A DNA stretch of 64,000 nt from Haloimpatiens sp. FM7315 (GCA_041861885.1 JBGVUE010000001.1:1848001-1912000), one strand, 5' to 3'. Shown: positions 10,341-19,185, counted from the stretch's first letter. Notes: a model not told the origin generated them from the sequence alone. Numbers and translations: made by a program.

Positions 10341-10540
10341 GCTACCATCCTCCAATATATAATTTTAAAATAAAAAGCTCTCCTAAAGGAGAGCTAAATT
10401 AACTGAAAAAATCTACAAAAATCTCCTACTATCCTACTGCATTAATAACATATTATTAATGCTCTACATATATCCTTCAAAATCCTACAATACTTTCTAC
10501 CTTGGCATAAAATTAAAAACTAAATTTTTAAAAATATGTG
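10341..10540 (-). promoter_or_regulatory. UAG-rich attenuator leader of the ABC transporter operon
   Basis: Leader between the promoter (10545-10573) and the binding-protein start. The RNA has seven UAG triplets, with 5' U at 10499, 10487, 10466, 10436, 10431, 10428 and 10415, plus GAG and AAG triplets. A 9-bp hairpin (GCATTAATA/TATTAATGC) lies between them. It ends in an intrinsic terminator (10366-10395). AGGAGA in the last UAG cluster can pair with TCTCCT in the first terminator arm, so an antiterminator is possible. No T-box elements are present. HutP-family proteins bind NAG-repeat RNA, and a hutP homologue lies just upstream. The link is inference. Confidence 0.6.
10366..10395 (-). terminator. 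Leader terminator (attenuator) before the ABC transporter
   Basis: AGCTCTCC-TTTA-GGAGAGCT with an 8-bp perfect stem, followed by TTTTATTTT on the minus strand. It lies 26 nt upstream of the binding-protein start codon, downstream of the promoter, so it can only act as an attenuator of this operon. Confidence 0.85.
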
Positions 10541-10544
10541 TAAA

Positions 10545-10573
10545 ATGATACAGTATATTCTTAGTTTTGTCAA
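10545..10573 (-). promoter_or_regulatory. Promoter of the ABC transporter operon
   Basis: TTGACA (10568-10573), a 17-nt spacer and TATCAT (10545-10550). It starts 20 nt after the hutP stop, so the transporter has its own start site even if hutP read-through also occurs. Confidence 0.8.
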
Positions 10574-10593
10574 TTAACTTTTATAAAAAATAC

Positions 10594-11014
10594 CTATTCT
10601 TTTGGAACAGCTCTATGTCCAAGTCCAATAACAACTTCATTTAAATGTAGAAGACCAATGCTCATGAAAATACTTACACATAAGTGTTCTCCACTTCTTG
10701 ATATGCCTATTTTCCCTCCTGCATTTAAACCACTAGCCTTTTCTACTACCTGAATCAAAGCTTCCTTTGTAGCACCTATAACTGCACCATCATAAACATG
10801 AGAATTATCAGGTATAAGCCTTCCTTTTTTGAAGCTACTAAAGCTCTTTCTATAATCTTTGGCATAGAATTATTTATGTTTCCCCCTATATTTACAGCAA
10901 CGGTAACTAATCCTTTTTTTTATAATTTGCTTGTAGTTCTTCTTCTTCCTCTCTTTTAGATATACTCATTTCAATAGCAGCCTTTGCTACATCTATACTA
11001 TCTAAATTCATCAT
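10594..11014 (-). CDS. hutP: HutP-family RNA-binding antiterminator (two frameshifts)
   Basis: After correction, a 140-residue protein of the HutP family, whose Bacillus member binds histidine and Mg2+ and then NAG triplets in a nascent leader to stop termination. I read it by hand: it begins MMNLDSIDVAKAAIEMSISK, passes through DGAVIGATKEALIQ and GGKIGISRSGEH, and ends GLLHLNEVVIGLGHRAVPKE. The last part matches the clostridial HutP ending from memory. The frame breaks in the T8 run at 10914-10921 and the T6 run at 10825-10830; one base added at each gives exactly 141 codons. The start is ATG at 11014 or 11011 behind AGAGGTG. The gene sits 20 nt upstream of the promoter of the ABC operon, so that operon is the likely target. 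Ligand unknown. Confidence 0.7.
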
Positions 11015-11087
11015 TAACACCTCTTAATCCTTAATTTATGTTTTTATTAAATCTTATATATATTATAATAAACATTTATCAAATAAT

Positions 11088-11906
11088 CTATTTACTTTTA
11101 TATTGACCATGTATTTCTATTGCTTTAGATTGTATCTTTCTTACTAGAAAGCAAAGAAGCACTCTAGGGGTAATTTTAGATAAGAAAACTAATAATTTAT
11201 TTAAAACACCTGGAACACTTATTCTTTTCCCCTTTATTAGATCTTTATAGGCAATTTCTGCAACTTTTTTAGCCTCCATAGCATTTTTTAAATCTCCCTT
11301 ACCTGCATTTTGAGAGAATTCTGTTTTAGTAGTTCCAGGACATAAAGTAGTAACTGTTATATTATATGGCTTAAGCTCATTTCTAATTGCTTCTGAAAAA
11401 GATAACACATAAGCTTTTGATGCATAATATACTGAAATTAGAGGCCCTGGCTGATATGCTCCAGTAGATGCTACATTGAGTATTTTACCTTTTCTGTTTT
11501 TAATCATGTGTTCTACTGCATATTTTGTTAATTTTGTTAAAGCTATTATATTAAGCTTTATTATGTTCATCTCTTTATCAATATCTATTTCATGAAAAAA
11601 TCCACAATAGCCTATACCTGCATTATTAATAAGTATATCTACTTTAATAGAAAGCTTATCTAATTCATTAAAAATTTCCTCTGAAGCTTTTTCTTCAATT
11701 AAATCTTTAGCTATTATCTTTATTTGAACCCCATAAATTTTACGAAGCTTTTCACTAATTTCACTGAGCAAATCTTCTCTTCGTGAAATAAGTATAAGAT
11801 TATATCCTTCTTTAGCAAACTTTTCTGCCAAAGCAAAACCTATTCCTGAAGAAGCCCCGGTAATAAGTACCCTTGCTTCAATTTTTTTGCCAAATATTTT
11901 CACCAA
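11088..11906 (-). CDS. Short-chain dehydrogenase/reductase
   Basis: NAD(P)-dependent oxidoreductase of the classical SDR family, 272 residues. It has the cofactor motif TGASSGIG (about 17-24), NNAG (about 92-95), the catalytic Ser in VASTGAY and the YxxxK motif in YYASKAY (about 160-166). The extended hydrophobic C-terminus (PRVLLCFLVRKI) suggests membrane association, as in the DltE/YqjQ-like subgroup. The start is TTG 11906 or GTG 11903, behind GGGAAG. The substrate cannot be told from sequence. It lies 73 nt upstream of hutP on the same strand with no terminator between them, so the two may be cotranscribed. Confidence 0.88.
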   Translation of the reverse strand: MVKIFGKKIEARVLITGASSGIGFALAEKFAKEGYNLILISRREDLLSEISEKLRKIYGVQIKIIAKDLIEEKASEEIFNELDKLSIKVDILINNAGIGYCGFFHEIDIDKEMNIIKLNIIALTKLTKYAVEHMIKNRKGKILNVASTGAYQPGPLISVYYASKAYVLSFSEAIRNELKPYNITVTTLCPGTTKTEFSQNAGKGDLKNAMEAKKVAEIAYKDLIKGKRISVPGVLNKLLVFLSKITPRVLLCFLVRKIQSKAIEIHGQYKSK

Positions 11907-12097
11907 CTTCCCATAAAATAAATTAATTTCTTATTTTATTATAAAATAAGAAAACTAATTGTGAAATCTATACTATATATATTACAATATTTTTAAAGAA
12001 AACTTTAAAGTTTTATCAATTTAATAAAGAAATAGCTTTTATGTTCGAAATATTCTATAAGGGAACTACTACATGCAACAAAGAAAGGGGTAAAATT

Positions 12098-13006
12098 ATG
12101 AATAATAATATATTATTAGAATCCGGCACAGGTGAAGTAGAATTACTAGAATTTGTAGTAAATGAAAATCACTATGTAATTAATGTTATAAAAGTAAAAG
12201 AAGTATTAAACATAGATAATATTACAAAACTTCCTCAAACTCATCCTGCTGTAGCTGGACTAATTTTATTTAGAGAAGAAATTCTTACACTCATTGATTT
12301 AAAATACGTTCTAGATAACGAAAAACAAGATTTGAAAAAGCATCCTAAAACTATAATTTGTGAGTTTAACAAAATCAAGGTAGCATTTAACATAGATGAT
12401 ATAGTAGGGGTTCATCGTATTAAATGGACAGAAATAATGAAACCTGATGAAATTTCAGCAAATTCTTTAGTTATAGGAAATATATTTTTAAACAATCAAA
12501 TACTATTACTACTGGATTTCGAAAAAATTGTAACAGACATAAGTCCAAACACGGGAATTAGCGAAGATAAACTTATACAAGTTGATTTTAAAGATAGATC
12601 TAATATAAATATTCTTTTAGCTGATGATTCTGCTTTAATAAGAAAACTCTTAAAGGACACCTTAACCGCAGCTGGTTTTACAAATCTTACGATTGTAGAT
12701 GATGGAAAACAAGCATTTGATTACCTAAAAAATCTTGAAGATAAAAAAGGTAGTAATTTCACTGAAGATATTCAAATGCTCATAACAGATATTGAAATGC
12801 CTCAAATGGATGGTCATACTTTAACAAGAAAAATTAAAGAAGACCCAATTTTAAGAAAGTTACCAGTAATCATATTCTCTTCTTTAATAACTAACAATTT
12901 AAGGCATAAGGGAGAGGCTGTAGGTGCAGACGCCCAGTTAAGTAAACCTGAGGTTGGTAATTTAGTAAATCTAATTGATAAATTCGCAGATTCTCTTAAT
13001 AAGTAA
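12098..13006 (+). CDS. cheV: Chemotaxis coupling protein CheV
   Basis: CheW-like coupling domain (about residues 14-155) fused to a response-regulator receiver domain (about 175-302). It links chemoreceptors to CheA and adapts the coupling by phosphorylation. The receiver has the acidic pair in LLADDSALIRK, the phospho-acceptor Asp (about 231) in LITDIEMPQMDG, the Ser/Thr position in IIFSSLI and the Lys in QLSKPEV. I choose ATG 12098 behind AAAGGGG rather than the ATG 57 nt upstream, because CheV then begins MNNNILLESGTGEVELLEF. It is a single-gene unit with a terminator at 13011-13058. A chemoreceptor lies at 42.9 kb. Confidence 0.92.
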   Translation: MNNNILLESGTGEVELLEFVVNENHYVINVIKVKEVLNIDNITKLPQTHPAVAGLILFREEILTLIDLKYVLDNEKQDLKKHPKTIICEFNKIKVAFNIDDIVGVHRIKWTEIMKPDEISANSLVIGNIFLNNQILLLLDFEKIVTDISPNTGISEDKLIQVDFKDRSNINILLADDSALIRKLLKDTLTAAGFTNLTIVDDGKQAFDYLKNLEDKKGSNFTEDIQMLITDIEMPQMDGHTLTRKIKEDPILRKLPVIIFSSLITNNLRHKGEAVGADAQLSKPEVGNLVNLIDKFADSLNK

Positions 13007-13010
13007 AAAA

Positions 13011-13058
13011 ATGCTACTGATTAGCGTATTTTTATGCTATGCCAGTAGCCCTTTTTTA
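13011..13058. terminator. Bidirectional terminator
   Basis: GCTACTG (13013-13019) pairs with CAGTAGC (13043-13049), with further pairing inside (AGCGTA/ATGCT). T runs flank it on both strands. It serves cheV and the convergent DJ-1 gene. Confidence 0.8.
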
Positions 13059-13059
13059 G

Positions 13060-13635
13060 TTACTGCTTTCTTAAACTTTTTTCAACAAACCTAACTAGCA
13101 TATCCTTCTTTAAACTTTCTACCACAGTATCTTCTGCTAAATTTTCTAAAATCTTAAATGAAAAATACATAGCTGTTGCAGGCCCTCTGCTTGTTATAAT
13201 ATTTTCATCTTGAACAACAATATCCTCAGCATATTTACTTTTCGAAAGCTCTTTTTCAAAACCAGGGTAAGACGTTACTTTAACCCCATCTAAAATTCCA
13301 GCTTTAGAAAAAACTATAGGTCCAGCACAAATTGCAGCTAATATTTTATTTTCCTTTTGAAATTTCTTCACAAGTTCTATTACTTTTTCATCATCTCTTA
13401 AATTTATAGCCCCAGGCATACCACCAGGAATTATTAAGGCATCATATTTATCTACTTCTGTGTTTTCTAGTGTATTATTAGCTTTTATTAAAATACTGTG
13501 CGTTCCTAAAACTTCTTTATCTTCATTTATAGATAGGGTTACACAATTAACTCCGCCCCTTCTCAAAACATCTACTACTGTTAAAGCTTCAACTTCTTCA
13601 AATCCTCTAGCTAATAAGACAATTGCCTTTTTCAC
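13060..13635 (-). CDS. DJ-1/PfpI family protein
   Basis: 191-residue protein of the DJ-1/ThiJ/PfpI superfamily, near the YajL/YhbO-like deglycase or chaperone group. It has the conserved Glu in GFEEVEAL (about 14), the oxyanion-type GGMPGA (about 71-76) and the reactive nucleophile-elbow Cys in AAICAGP (Cys103). The fold is cytoplasmic. The start is GTG at 13635 behind AAAGGGATG. It is monocistronic between two hairpins. Family members protect proteins or metabolites from glyoxal-type damage, but no specific substrate can be assigned here. Confidence 0.87.
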   Translation of the reverse strand: MKKAIVLLARGFEEVEALTVVDVLRRGGVNCVTLSINEDKEVLGTHSILIKANNTLENTEVDKYDALIIPGGMPGAINLRDDEKVIELVKKFQKENKILAAICAGPIVFSKAGILDGVKVTSYPGFEKELSKSKYAEDIVVQDENIITSRGPATAMYFSFKILENLAEDTVVESLKKDMLVRFVEKSLRKQ

Positions 13636-13742
13636 ATTATCATCCCTTTCTTTTTTCTTATTTCTACAATAAATTTCAATATAATTACATATTTATTATA
13701 ACACCTTATAGTTATTATAAATAAAAATTTCACTAAAATACT

Positions 13743-13780
13743 AAAAATGCGAAAAACCTTTAGGCTTTTCGCATTTTTTA
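13743..13780 (-). terminator. Terminator of adhE
   Basis: AATGCGAAAA pairs with TTTTCGCATT around a short loop and is flanked by T runs. It lies about 45-80 nt beyond the adhE stop. Confidence 0.8.
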
Positions 13781-13824
13781 TATATTTAAATATCATGGAA
13801 CTCTATAATTGTAATATTCTCATA

Positions 13825-16407
13825 CTATTTTCCGTAAGCATTTGTGTACATTTGTTTTATTTCGCTTATTAATGGATATCTTGGATTAGCTCCAGTACAT
13901 TGATCATCAAAAGCTTGTTCTGATAAATTGTCTAAATTAGCAAAGAACTTTTCTTCTGGCACTCCTGCTTCTTTTATAGACATTGGTATATTGATTTTTT
14001 TCTTTAATTCATCTATTGCTTTTATCAATGATTCAATTTTTTCATCTTCAGTTTTTCCGCCTAATCCTAAGTAACTAGCTACTCTTGCATATCTTTCTTT
14101 AACATCAGGATATTTGTATTGAGGGAATGCAACTTGCTTCGTTGGATTCTCAGCTGCATTAAATCTTATAACTTCGTTTATAAGTAATGCGTTTGCAATA
14201 CCATGAGGTATATGATATGCAGAACCTAATTTATGAGCCATTGAGTGACATACTCCAAGGAAAGCATTAGCAAATGCCATTCCTGCCATAGCTGAAGCAT
14301 GAGCCATCTTTTCTCTTGCTTCTACATTAGTTGTTCCTTCTGTATAACAAAGAGGTAAGTATTCAAATATTAATCTTGCAGCCTCTAGTGCTATACCATT
14401 AGTATAATCTGATGCTAAAGCTGAAGCGTATGCTTCAAGAGCGTGAGTCAAGGCATCTATTCCTGATGCAGCTGTTAAACCTCTTGGCATATTCATCATA
14501 AGTTCTGCATCAACAATAGCCATATCTGGAGTTAACTCATAATCAGCTAATGGATATTTTATACCTGTTTTTTCGTCAGTTATAACTGCAAATGGTGTTA
14601 CTTCTGAACCAGTACCTGCTGAAGTTGCAACACATATAAGCATAGCTTTTTCACCCATAACTGGGAATTTATATATTCTTTTTCTTATATCCATGAATCT
14701 CATAGCAAGATCCTCAAATTGTACTTCTGGATGCTCATACATTACCCACATAATCTTAGCTGCGTCCATTGCTGAACCACCACCAAGAGCAATTATAGTG
14801 TCTGGTTTGTAACTCTTCATTTGTTCTGCACCTTCTTTAGCACAAGCTAAAGTTGGATCTGGTTCTACATCAGTGAATATTTTAAAATCTACTCCACTTT
14901 CTCTAAGCACTGTTGTAATTTTATCTACATAACCTAACTCATAAAGTACCTTATCTGTTACAATAAATGCCTTCTTTTTATTTAAATCTTTTAATTCTTT
15001 TAAGGCAACTCCAAGACAACCATATTTAAAATAAACTTTTTCTGGTACTCTAAACCAAAGCATATTTTCTCTCCTCTCAGCTACATTCTTAATGTTTAAT
15101 AGATGTTTAGGTCCAACATTTTCAGAAACAGAGTTTCCTCCCCAAGAACCGCAACCTAAAGTTAAAGATGGAGCTAATTTGAAGTTGTATATATCACCTA
15201 TAGCTCCTTGAGCTGATGGCATATTAATTATTGTTCTTCCAGTTTTCATAGTATGACTAAACTTCTTAACTTTTTCTTTTTCTTTTATACTATCAACATA
15301 TAATACAGAAGTGTGGCCAAATCCACCTAGTTCAACAAGTCTTTCTGCTTTCTTAAGTGCGTCTTCGTAATTTTTTGATTTATACATTGCAAGAACTGGT
15401 GATAATTTTTCATGTGAAAATGGTTCATCAAGTTCAACAGATTCTACTTCACCTATAAGAACTTTAGCTTTTTCAGGTACTTTTACTCCTGCTAATTTAG
15501 CAATTGTATAAGCTGATTGACCAACTATCTTTGCATTTATATTTCCATTTACAAGTATAATATTTCTAACTTTATCAAGTTCAGTTCCTTTAAGTAAATA
15601 TGCTCCTCTATCTTCAAATTCTTTTCTAACCCTACTATATACAGATGAAGCTACTACCACTGATTGTTCTGAAGCACATATTACTCCATTGTCAAATGTT
15701 TTAGAAAGAAGTATAGAATTTACTGCCATTTGAATATCTGCAGTTTCATCTATTATAGCTGGGGTATTTCCTGCTCCAACACCAATTGCTGGTTTTCCTG
15801 ATGAATATGCAGCTCTAACCATTCCAGGACCACCTGTTGCTAAAGTTATATCTGCTTCTTTCATAATTATTTGTGAAAGTTCAATTGATGGTTCATCTAT
15901 CCAGCCAATAATATCTTTTGGAGCACCTGCTTTAACTGCTGCATCTAATACTATTTTAGCTGCCATTATAGTTGATTTTTTTGCTCTTGGATGTGGTGAA
16001 AAAATTATACCATTTCTTGTTTTTAAAGAAATTAATGCTTTAAATATAGCTGTAGATGTTGGATTTGTTGTTGGAACTACTGCTGCAACAACTCCTATTG
16101 GTTCTGCTATTTTGCATATTCCAAAAGCATCATCTTTTTCTATAACACCACAAGTTTTATCATCTTTGAATTTGTTATATATATATTCTGAAGCAAAGTG
16201 ATTTTTTATAACTTTGTCTTCTACAATTCCCATTCCTGTTTCTTCTACAGCCATTTTAGCAAGATAAATTCTATGGCTATTTGCAGCTATTGCTGCTTGT
16301 CTAAATATTTCATCAACCTGTTCTTCTGTGTACTTTGAAAATTCTTTTTGAGCATTTCTTACTTCTTCTAATTTTTTCATTAACTCTTCTACATTTGTCA
16401 CTTTCAT
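13825..16407 (-). CDS. adhE: Bifunctional aldehyde-alcohol dehydrogenase
   Basis: Converts acetyl-CoA to acetaldehyde and then ethanol, reoxidising two NADH. 860 residues, intact. The N-terminal aldehyde dehydrogenase half has the active Cys in FDNGVICASEQ (about 244) and GAGNTPAI. The C-terminal iron alcohol dehydrogenase half (from about 455) has GGGSAMDAAK, the metal-binding histidines in HALEAYAS and HSMAHKLGSAYHIPHG, and ATSAGTGSEVTPFAV. The enzyme usually forms spirosomes. The start is ATG 16407 behind GAGAGGTG; an in-frame start 18 nt upstream would overlap that site. A TTGACA/CATAAT promoter lies upstream with a Rex-like half-site in the spacer. A terminator follows. Confidence 0.97.
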   Translation of the reverse strand: MKVTNVEELMKKLEEVRNAQKEFSKYTEEQVDEIFRQAAIAANSHRIYLAKMAVEETGMGIVEDKVIKNHFASEYIYNKFKDDKTCGVIEKDDAFGICKIAEPIGVVAAVVPTTNPTSTAIFKALISLKTRNGIIFSPHPRAKKSTIMAAKIVLDAAVKAGAPKDIIGWIDEPSIELSQIIMKEADITLATGGPGMVRAAYSSGKPAIGVGAGNTPAIIDETADIQMAVNSILLSKTFDNGVICASEQSVVVASSVYSRVRKEFEDRGAYLLKGTELDKVRNIILVNGNINAKIVGQSAYTIAKLAGVKVPEKAKVLIGEVESVELDEPFSHEKLSPVLAMYKSKNYEDALKKAERLVELGGFGHTSVLYVDSIKEKEKVKKFSHTMKTGRTIINMPSAQGAIGDIYNFKLAPSLTLGCGSWGGNSVSENVGPKHLLNIKNVAERRENMLWFRVPEKVYFKYGCLGVALKELKDLNKKKAFIVTDKVLYELGYVDKITTVLRESGVDFKIFTDVEPDPTLACAKEGAEQMKSYKPDTIIALGGGSAMDAAKIMWVMYEHPEVQFEDLAMRFMDIRKRIYKFPVMGEKAMLICVATSAGTGSEVTPFAVITDEKTGIKYPLADYELTPDMAIVDAELMMNMPRGLTAASGIDALTHALEAYASALASDYTNGIALEAARLIFEYLPLCYTEGTTNVEAREKMAHASAMAGMAFANAFLGVCHSMAHKLGSAYHIPHGIANALLINEVIRFNAAENPTKQVAFPQYKYPDVKERYARVASYLGLGGKTEDEKIESLIKAIDELKKKINIPMSIKEAGVPEEKFFANLDNLSEQAFDDQCTGANPRYPLISEIKQMYTNAYGK

Positions 16408-16485
16408 AAAAAACACCTCTCTCAAAAACTTTTTAATATTTTAACCTTAAAGGGTTTATTTCTTTGTTATTTTCTTCACAATTCA

Positions 16486-16514
16486 ATTATGCAACATTGT
16501 TTGTTAAATGTCAA
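16486..16514 (-). promoter_or_regulatory. adhE promoter with Rex-like half-site
   Basis: TTGACA (16509-16514), a 17-nt spacer and CATAAT (16486-16491). The spacer begins TTTAACAAACAA, which contains TTAACAA, one half of the Rex operator. The other half is not conserved. The rest of the gap up to 16748 is AT-rich with no gene. Confidence 0.6.
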
Positions 16515-16748
16515 TCATAGTTTTTAATTTTTTTATATATTTTTCTTTATTTTTTTCATTTTAAGGCAATATATCTGTATTTTCATATTTTTATGCGTTA
16601 AATTTTTAACTATTAATCCTTTTTTCAATTTTTCAAATTCTGATTTGCTAAAATTATTTAATTTATATGCAAAATCTATAATCTCACAGGCTTATTATAA
16701 CCACAAATCAAAAAACTATTTACTATACTCTGCTATTTATAAAAAGTC

Positions 16749-16787
16749 AAAAAGAAACTGCAAACAAAATTTGTCTGCAGTTTCTTT
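16749..16787 (-). terminator. Terminator of plsC-like gene
   Basis: AAAGAAACTGCA and TGCAGTTTCTTT form a 12-bp stem with a T-rich tail on the minus strand. It begins at the stop codon of the gene. Confidence 0.8.
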
Positions 16788-17490
16788 ATAATGCACTTTC
16801 AATTAAATCATGAAGGTTATCGCTTAAATTTTTCTTTTCCAATTCAGTTAGACTATCTAAGTAAATAGGTTTATGCACAACCATTTTTATTTTATGTCCT
16901 GTAACCTTATTTCCTACTTCTAAAACCCTATAAGTTCCATCTAATGTAATAGGTACAATAGGAACTTTTGCTTTAGTGGCTAATTTCATGCTTCCTCTTT
17001 TGAATTCGCCCATTTTAGAGCTCAAGCTCCTTGTGCCCTCTGGAAAAATAACTAAAGAATATCCATCTTTTATATTTTGTACACCTTGATTTATTGCTTT
17101 CATTCCCTCTCTTATATTATTTCTATCTATAAATACCGAATGAATAGCACTAAGCCAGCTTCTTATAAGAGGAAGCTTTGTTATTTCTTTTTTAGCAATA
17201 AATCCCGTCAACTTATTAATATTTGAAATCAATACAAACCCATCAAAAATAGCTTGGTGATTGCATACAAAAACGCAAGGTTCTTTAGGTATATTGCAAA
17301 GACCAATAGCTTCAACTTTTGTTTGGGATTTTTTCAAAATATGATCAGAAAAATGTTTAATGCTTTTATAGATATACTCATCTGCCAATTTTTGTGATTT
17401 TCTCATCAAAATTTTGTGTTTAACTTTAACAATTACGCTGTTAAAAATAAGAAATACTAAAAAATATCCATACCATAATAATTTATTCAT
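16786..17490 (-). CDS. plsC: 1-acyl-sn-glycerol-3-phosphate acyltransferase
   Basis: Adds the second acyl chain to lysophosphatidic acid, giving phosphatidic acid at the inner face of the membrane. 234 residues. An N-terminal hydrophobic anchor covers about 5-24. The HX4D catalytic motif is NHQAIFD (about 77-83), a second block lies in AIHSVFIDRNN, and the glycerol-phosphate block is FPEGTRS (about 148-154), followed by VPIVPITLDG. The start is ATG 17490 behind AGGAACAGGAG. It is a single-gene unit with its own terminator. Lyso-lipid acyltransferase activity in remodelling rather than de novo synthesis is possible, because clostridia often have several PlsC paralogues. Confidence 0.9.
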   Translation of the reverse strand: MNKLLWYGYFLVFLIFNSVIVKVKHKILMRKSQKLADEYIYKSIKHFSDHILKKSQTKVEAIGLCNIPKEPCVFVCNHQAIFDGFVLISNINKLTGFIAKKEITKLPLIRSWLSAIHSVFIDRNNIREGMKAINQGVQNIKDGYSLVIFPEGTRSLSSKMGEFKRGSMKLATKAKVPIVPITLDGTYRVLEVGNKVTGHKIKMVVHKPIYLDSLTELEKKNLSDNLHDLIESAL

Positions 17491-17613
17491 AATAATAACT
17501 CCTGTTCCTTATAAGCATTCTAATATATTATACTATTAAAATCATTCCTTTTCCATACACTCGTTATAATATATGTTACTTCAATTATTAAAGTAGTATT
17601 TAATTTAATATAT

Positions 17614-17652
17614 AAAAAGTTGTTACACTGAATAAGTAGTGTAACAACTTTT
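17614..17652 (-). terminator. Terminator of ulaG-like gene
   Basis: AAAAGTTGTTACAC and GTGTAACAACTTTT form a 14-bp perfect stem with a 10-nt loop and T runs on both sides. It lies 28 nt beyond the stop. Confidence 0.85.
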
Positions 17653-17679
17653 ATATACATTTAAATTAATTTCATATTA

Positions 17680-18744
17680 TTAAAGGAAGGAAGTAAAAGG
17701 TACGTCAGTTTCTTTTACAAAACAATCATCAAATCCGCGTGGATAGTGATATTCACGTTTATCTTTATCTACTGGGAATATAAACTTTCCTCCAACTTGC
17801 CATATATAAGGTGCAAATTTATACTGCAGCCTATCTTTTCTCATATCATAAAGTACATTTATTTCAGAAGGATCCGCTTGAAAATTTGACCATATATCGT
17901 GATGGAAAGGAATAATAACTTTAGTGTTTAAAGCTTCCCCCATTCTTAGAATATCTGAAGCAGTCATCTTATCTGTAATACCTCTAGGATTTTCTCCGTA
18001 AGAACCTAATGCTACATCAATATCATATTCATTGCCATGCTTTGCATAGAAATTTGAATAATGGGAATCTCCACTGTGATAAATAGTTCCACCTGGAGTT
18101 TTTATAACATAGTTTACAGCTCTTTCATCCATATTATCTGGCAATTTTCCTTCTAAAGTAACTCCCTTAGGTGCAGTAATAAGTGCAGTACGATCAAAAG
18201 ATTCAAGTGCTATAATTTCAATATCTTTTACCTTAACTACATCTCCTGGTTTTACTGAAATGCAGCGTTCCTTTGGAACTCCCCAGCTAACCCAAAGATC
18301 TACACAGGCCTTTGGTCCTATAAAAGGAACTGAATCATCACAATTTTGAATTACTGATGCTGCTACATTTACATCAATATGATCATTATGATCATGTGTA
18401 GCAAGTATAGCATCTACCTTTTTAATTGCAAAAGGATCTATAACAAAAGGCGATACTCTAAGATTTGGCTGAAGTTTTTTACATCCACACATTCTTGTCA
18501 TCTGATGTTCTGGTTTTATATATGGATTTTGCTTTGTCTTTTTACCTGTTCCACACCATAAATCAATGCAAACATTAGCATTCCCTTCACTCTTAACCCA
18601 TATACCAGTGCATCCAAGCCACCACATTGCAAAAGTTCCCTTTTCAACTACTTCTTCTTCAATTTCTTCGTTAAGCCAAGTCCCCCATTGTGGGAAAGTA
18701 TTTAATATCCAAGACTCTCTTGTAATTTCATTTACTTTACTCAT
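17680..18744 (-). CDS. ulaG: UlaG-like L-ascorbate-6-phosphate lactonase
   Basis: Metallo-beta-lactamase-fold hydrolase that opens L-ascorbate 6-phosphate to 3-keto-L-gulonate 6-phosphate. 354 residues, the same length as the E. coli enzyme, and it aligns to the remembered E. coli protein almost throughout without gaps. It begins [20 protein letters not shown]. The metal site is THDHNDHID, followed by HSGDSHYSN and [12 protein letters not shown], and the end is [11 protein letters not shown]. The gene is intact and alone: no ascorbate PTS, UlaD/E/F or regulator lies beside it. The enzyme may serve host-derived ascorbate, or another lactone such as a cyclic phosphodiester in related lineages. 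Confidence 0.93.
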   Translation of the reverse strand: MSKVNEITRESWILNTFPQWGTWLNEEIEEEVVEKGTFAMWWLGCTGIWVKSEGNANVCIDLWCGTGKKTKQNPYIKPEHQMTRMCGCKKLQPNLRVSPFVIDPFAIKKVDAILATHDHNDHIDVNVAASVIQNCDDSVPFIGPKACVDLWVSWGVPKERCISVKPGDVVKVKDIEIIALESFDRTALITAPKGVTLEGKLPDNMDERAVNYVIKTPGGTIYHSGDSHYSNFYAKHGNEYDIDVALGSYGENPRGITDKMTASDILRMGEALNTKVIIPFHHDIWSNFQADPSEINVLYDMRKDRLQYKFAPYIWQVGGKFIFPVDKDKREYHYPRGFDDCFVKETDVPFTSFL

Positions 18745-19060
18745 TTTTTCACCTTAACCTTTCTTCTAATAAGAAGTATAATTCTTCATCTACTAATGGA
18801 TTTAGTATTTTACATTAGCAGTAAAATATTTTGTTCATCTTTTGTGCAATTGTTCATTTTAAAACTAATATTGCATTTATTTTTGAAATTTTTATGATTT
18901 TTTTTCAAAATATTGAACATATAATTTAATAGTTTTTTAACTTAGTTCCTTATTTTTATTATATTTCTTCTTAATAAGTTCTTCAAGAGTTTTCTTCAAT
19001 TCAGGAAGTATTGCACATTTGTTCATTAAAAGAAAAAATAGCAAAAAAATAATCTTAAGC
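18745..19060. other. Intergenic region with repeated TTGTTCAT boxes
   Basis: No convincing gene. TTGTTCAT occurs on the plus strand at 18831-18838, 18850-18857 and 19019-19026, and TTGAACATA lies near 18912. The first two boxes are 19 nt apart and within 120 nt of the ulaG start, so they could be operator sites. A 29-codon frame (18937-19026, minus) starts inside the third box but has no ribosome site, so I do not call it. Confidence 0.3.
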
Positions 19061-19090
19061 AAAAAAAGTAAGCTAATAATTATAGCTTAC
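19061..19090 (-). terminator. Second terminator downstream of htpG
   Basis: GTAAGCTA and TAGCTTAC form an 8-bp stem with a 7-nt loop, followed by TTTTTTT on the minus strand. Confidence 0.8.
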
Positions 19091-19140
19091 CCAAGAAATT
19101 GATATAAAATCAATATTTCATTATAATAATTAAAAGCAGA

Positions 19141-19171
19141 AAATTCCAGTACTTATATACTGAAATTTTTC
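19141..19171 (-). terminator. First terminator downstream of htpG
   Basis: AAATTTCAGTA pairs with TACTGGAATTT with one mismatch, 15 nt past the htpG stop. It stands in tandem with the hairpin at 19061-19090. Confidence 0.65.
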
Positions 19172-19185
19172 TACTATCTATTAAT

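Noticed and set aside
10415..10499. TRAP (MtrB) binding site, because of regularly spaced UAG/GAG triplets
   Set aside because: Spacing is irregular (3 to 30 nt) and TRAP needs about eleven triplets 2-3 nt apart; the adjacent HutP-family gene is a better fit.
10341..10540. T-box or classical riboswitch before the ABC operon
   Set aside because: No AGGGTGGNACCGCG or specifier loop; the leader is short and UAG-rich, which fits a protein-bound attenuator better.
13900..16300. adhE region searched for antisense coding frames on the plus strand
   Set aside because: No plus-strand frame with a ribosome site or family motif; the intact adhE explains the region.
18937..19026. A 29-codon ORF (MNKCAILPELKKTLEELIKK...) on the minus strand, faintly like a Spo0E-type peptide
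   Set aside because: No ribosome site, and the family's SxxxD-type end is missing.
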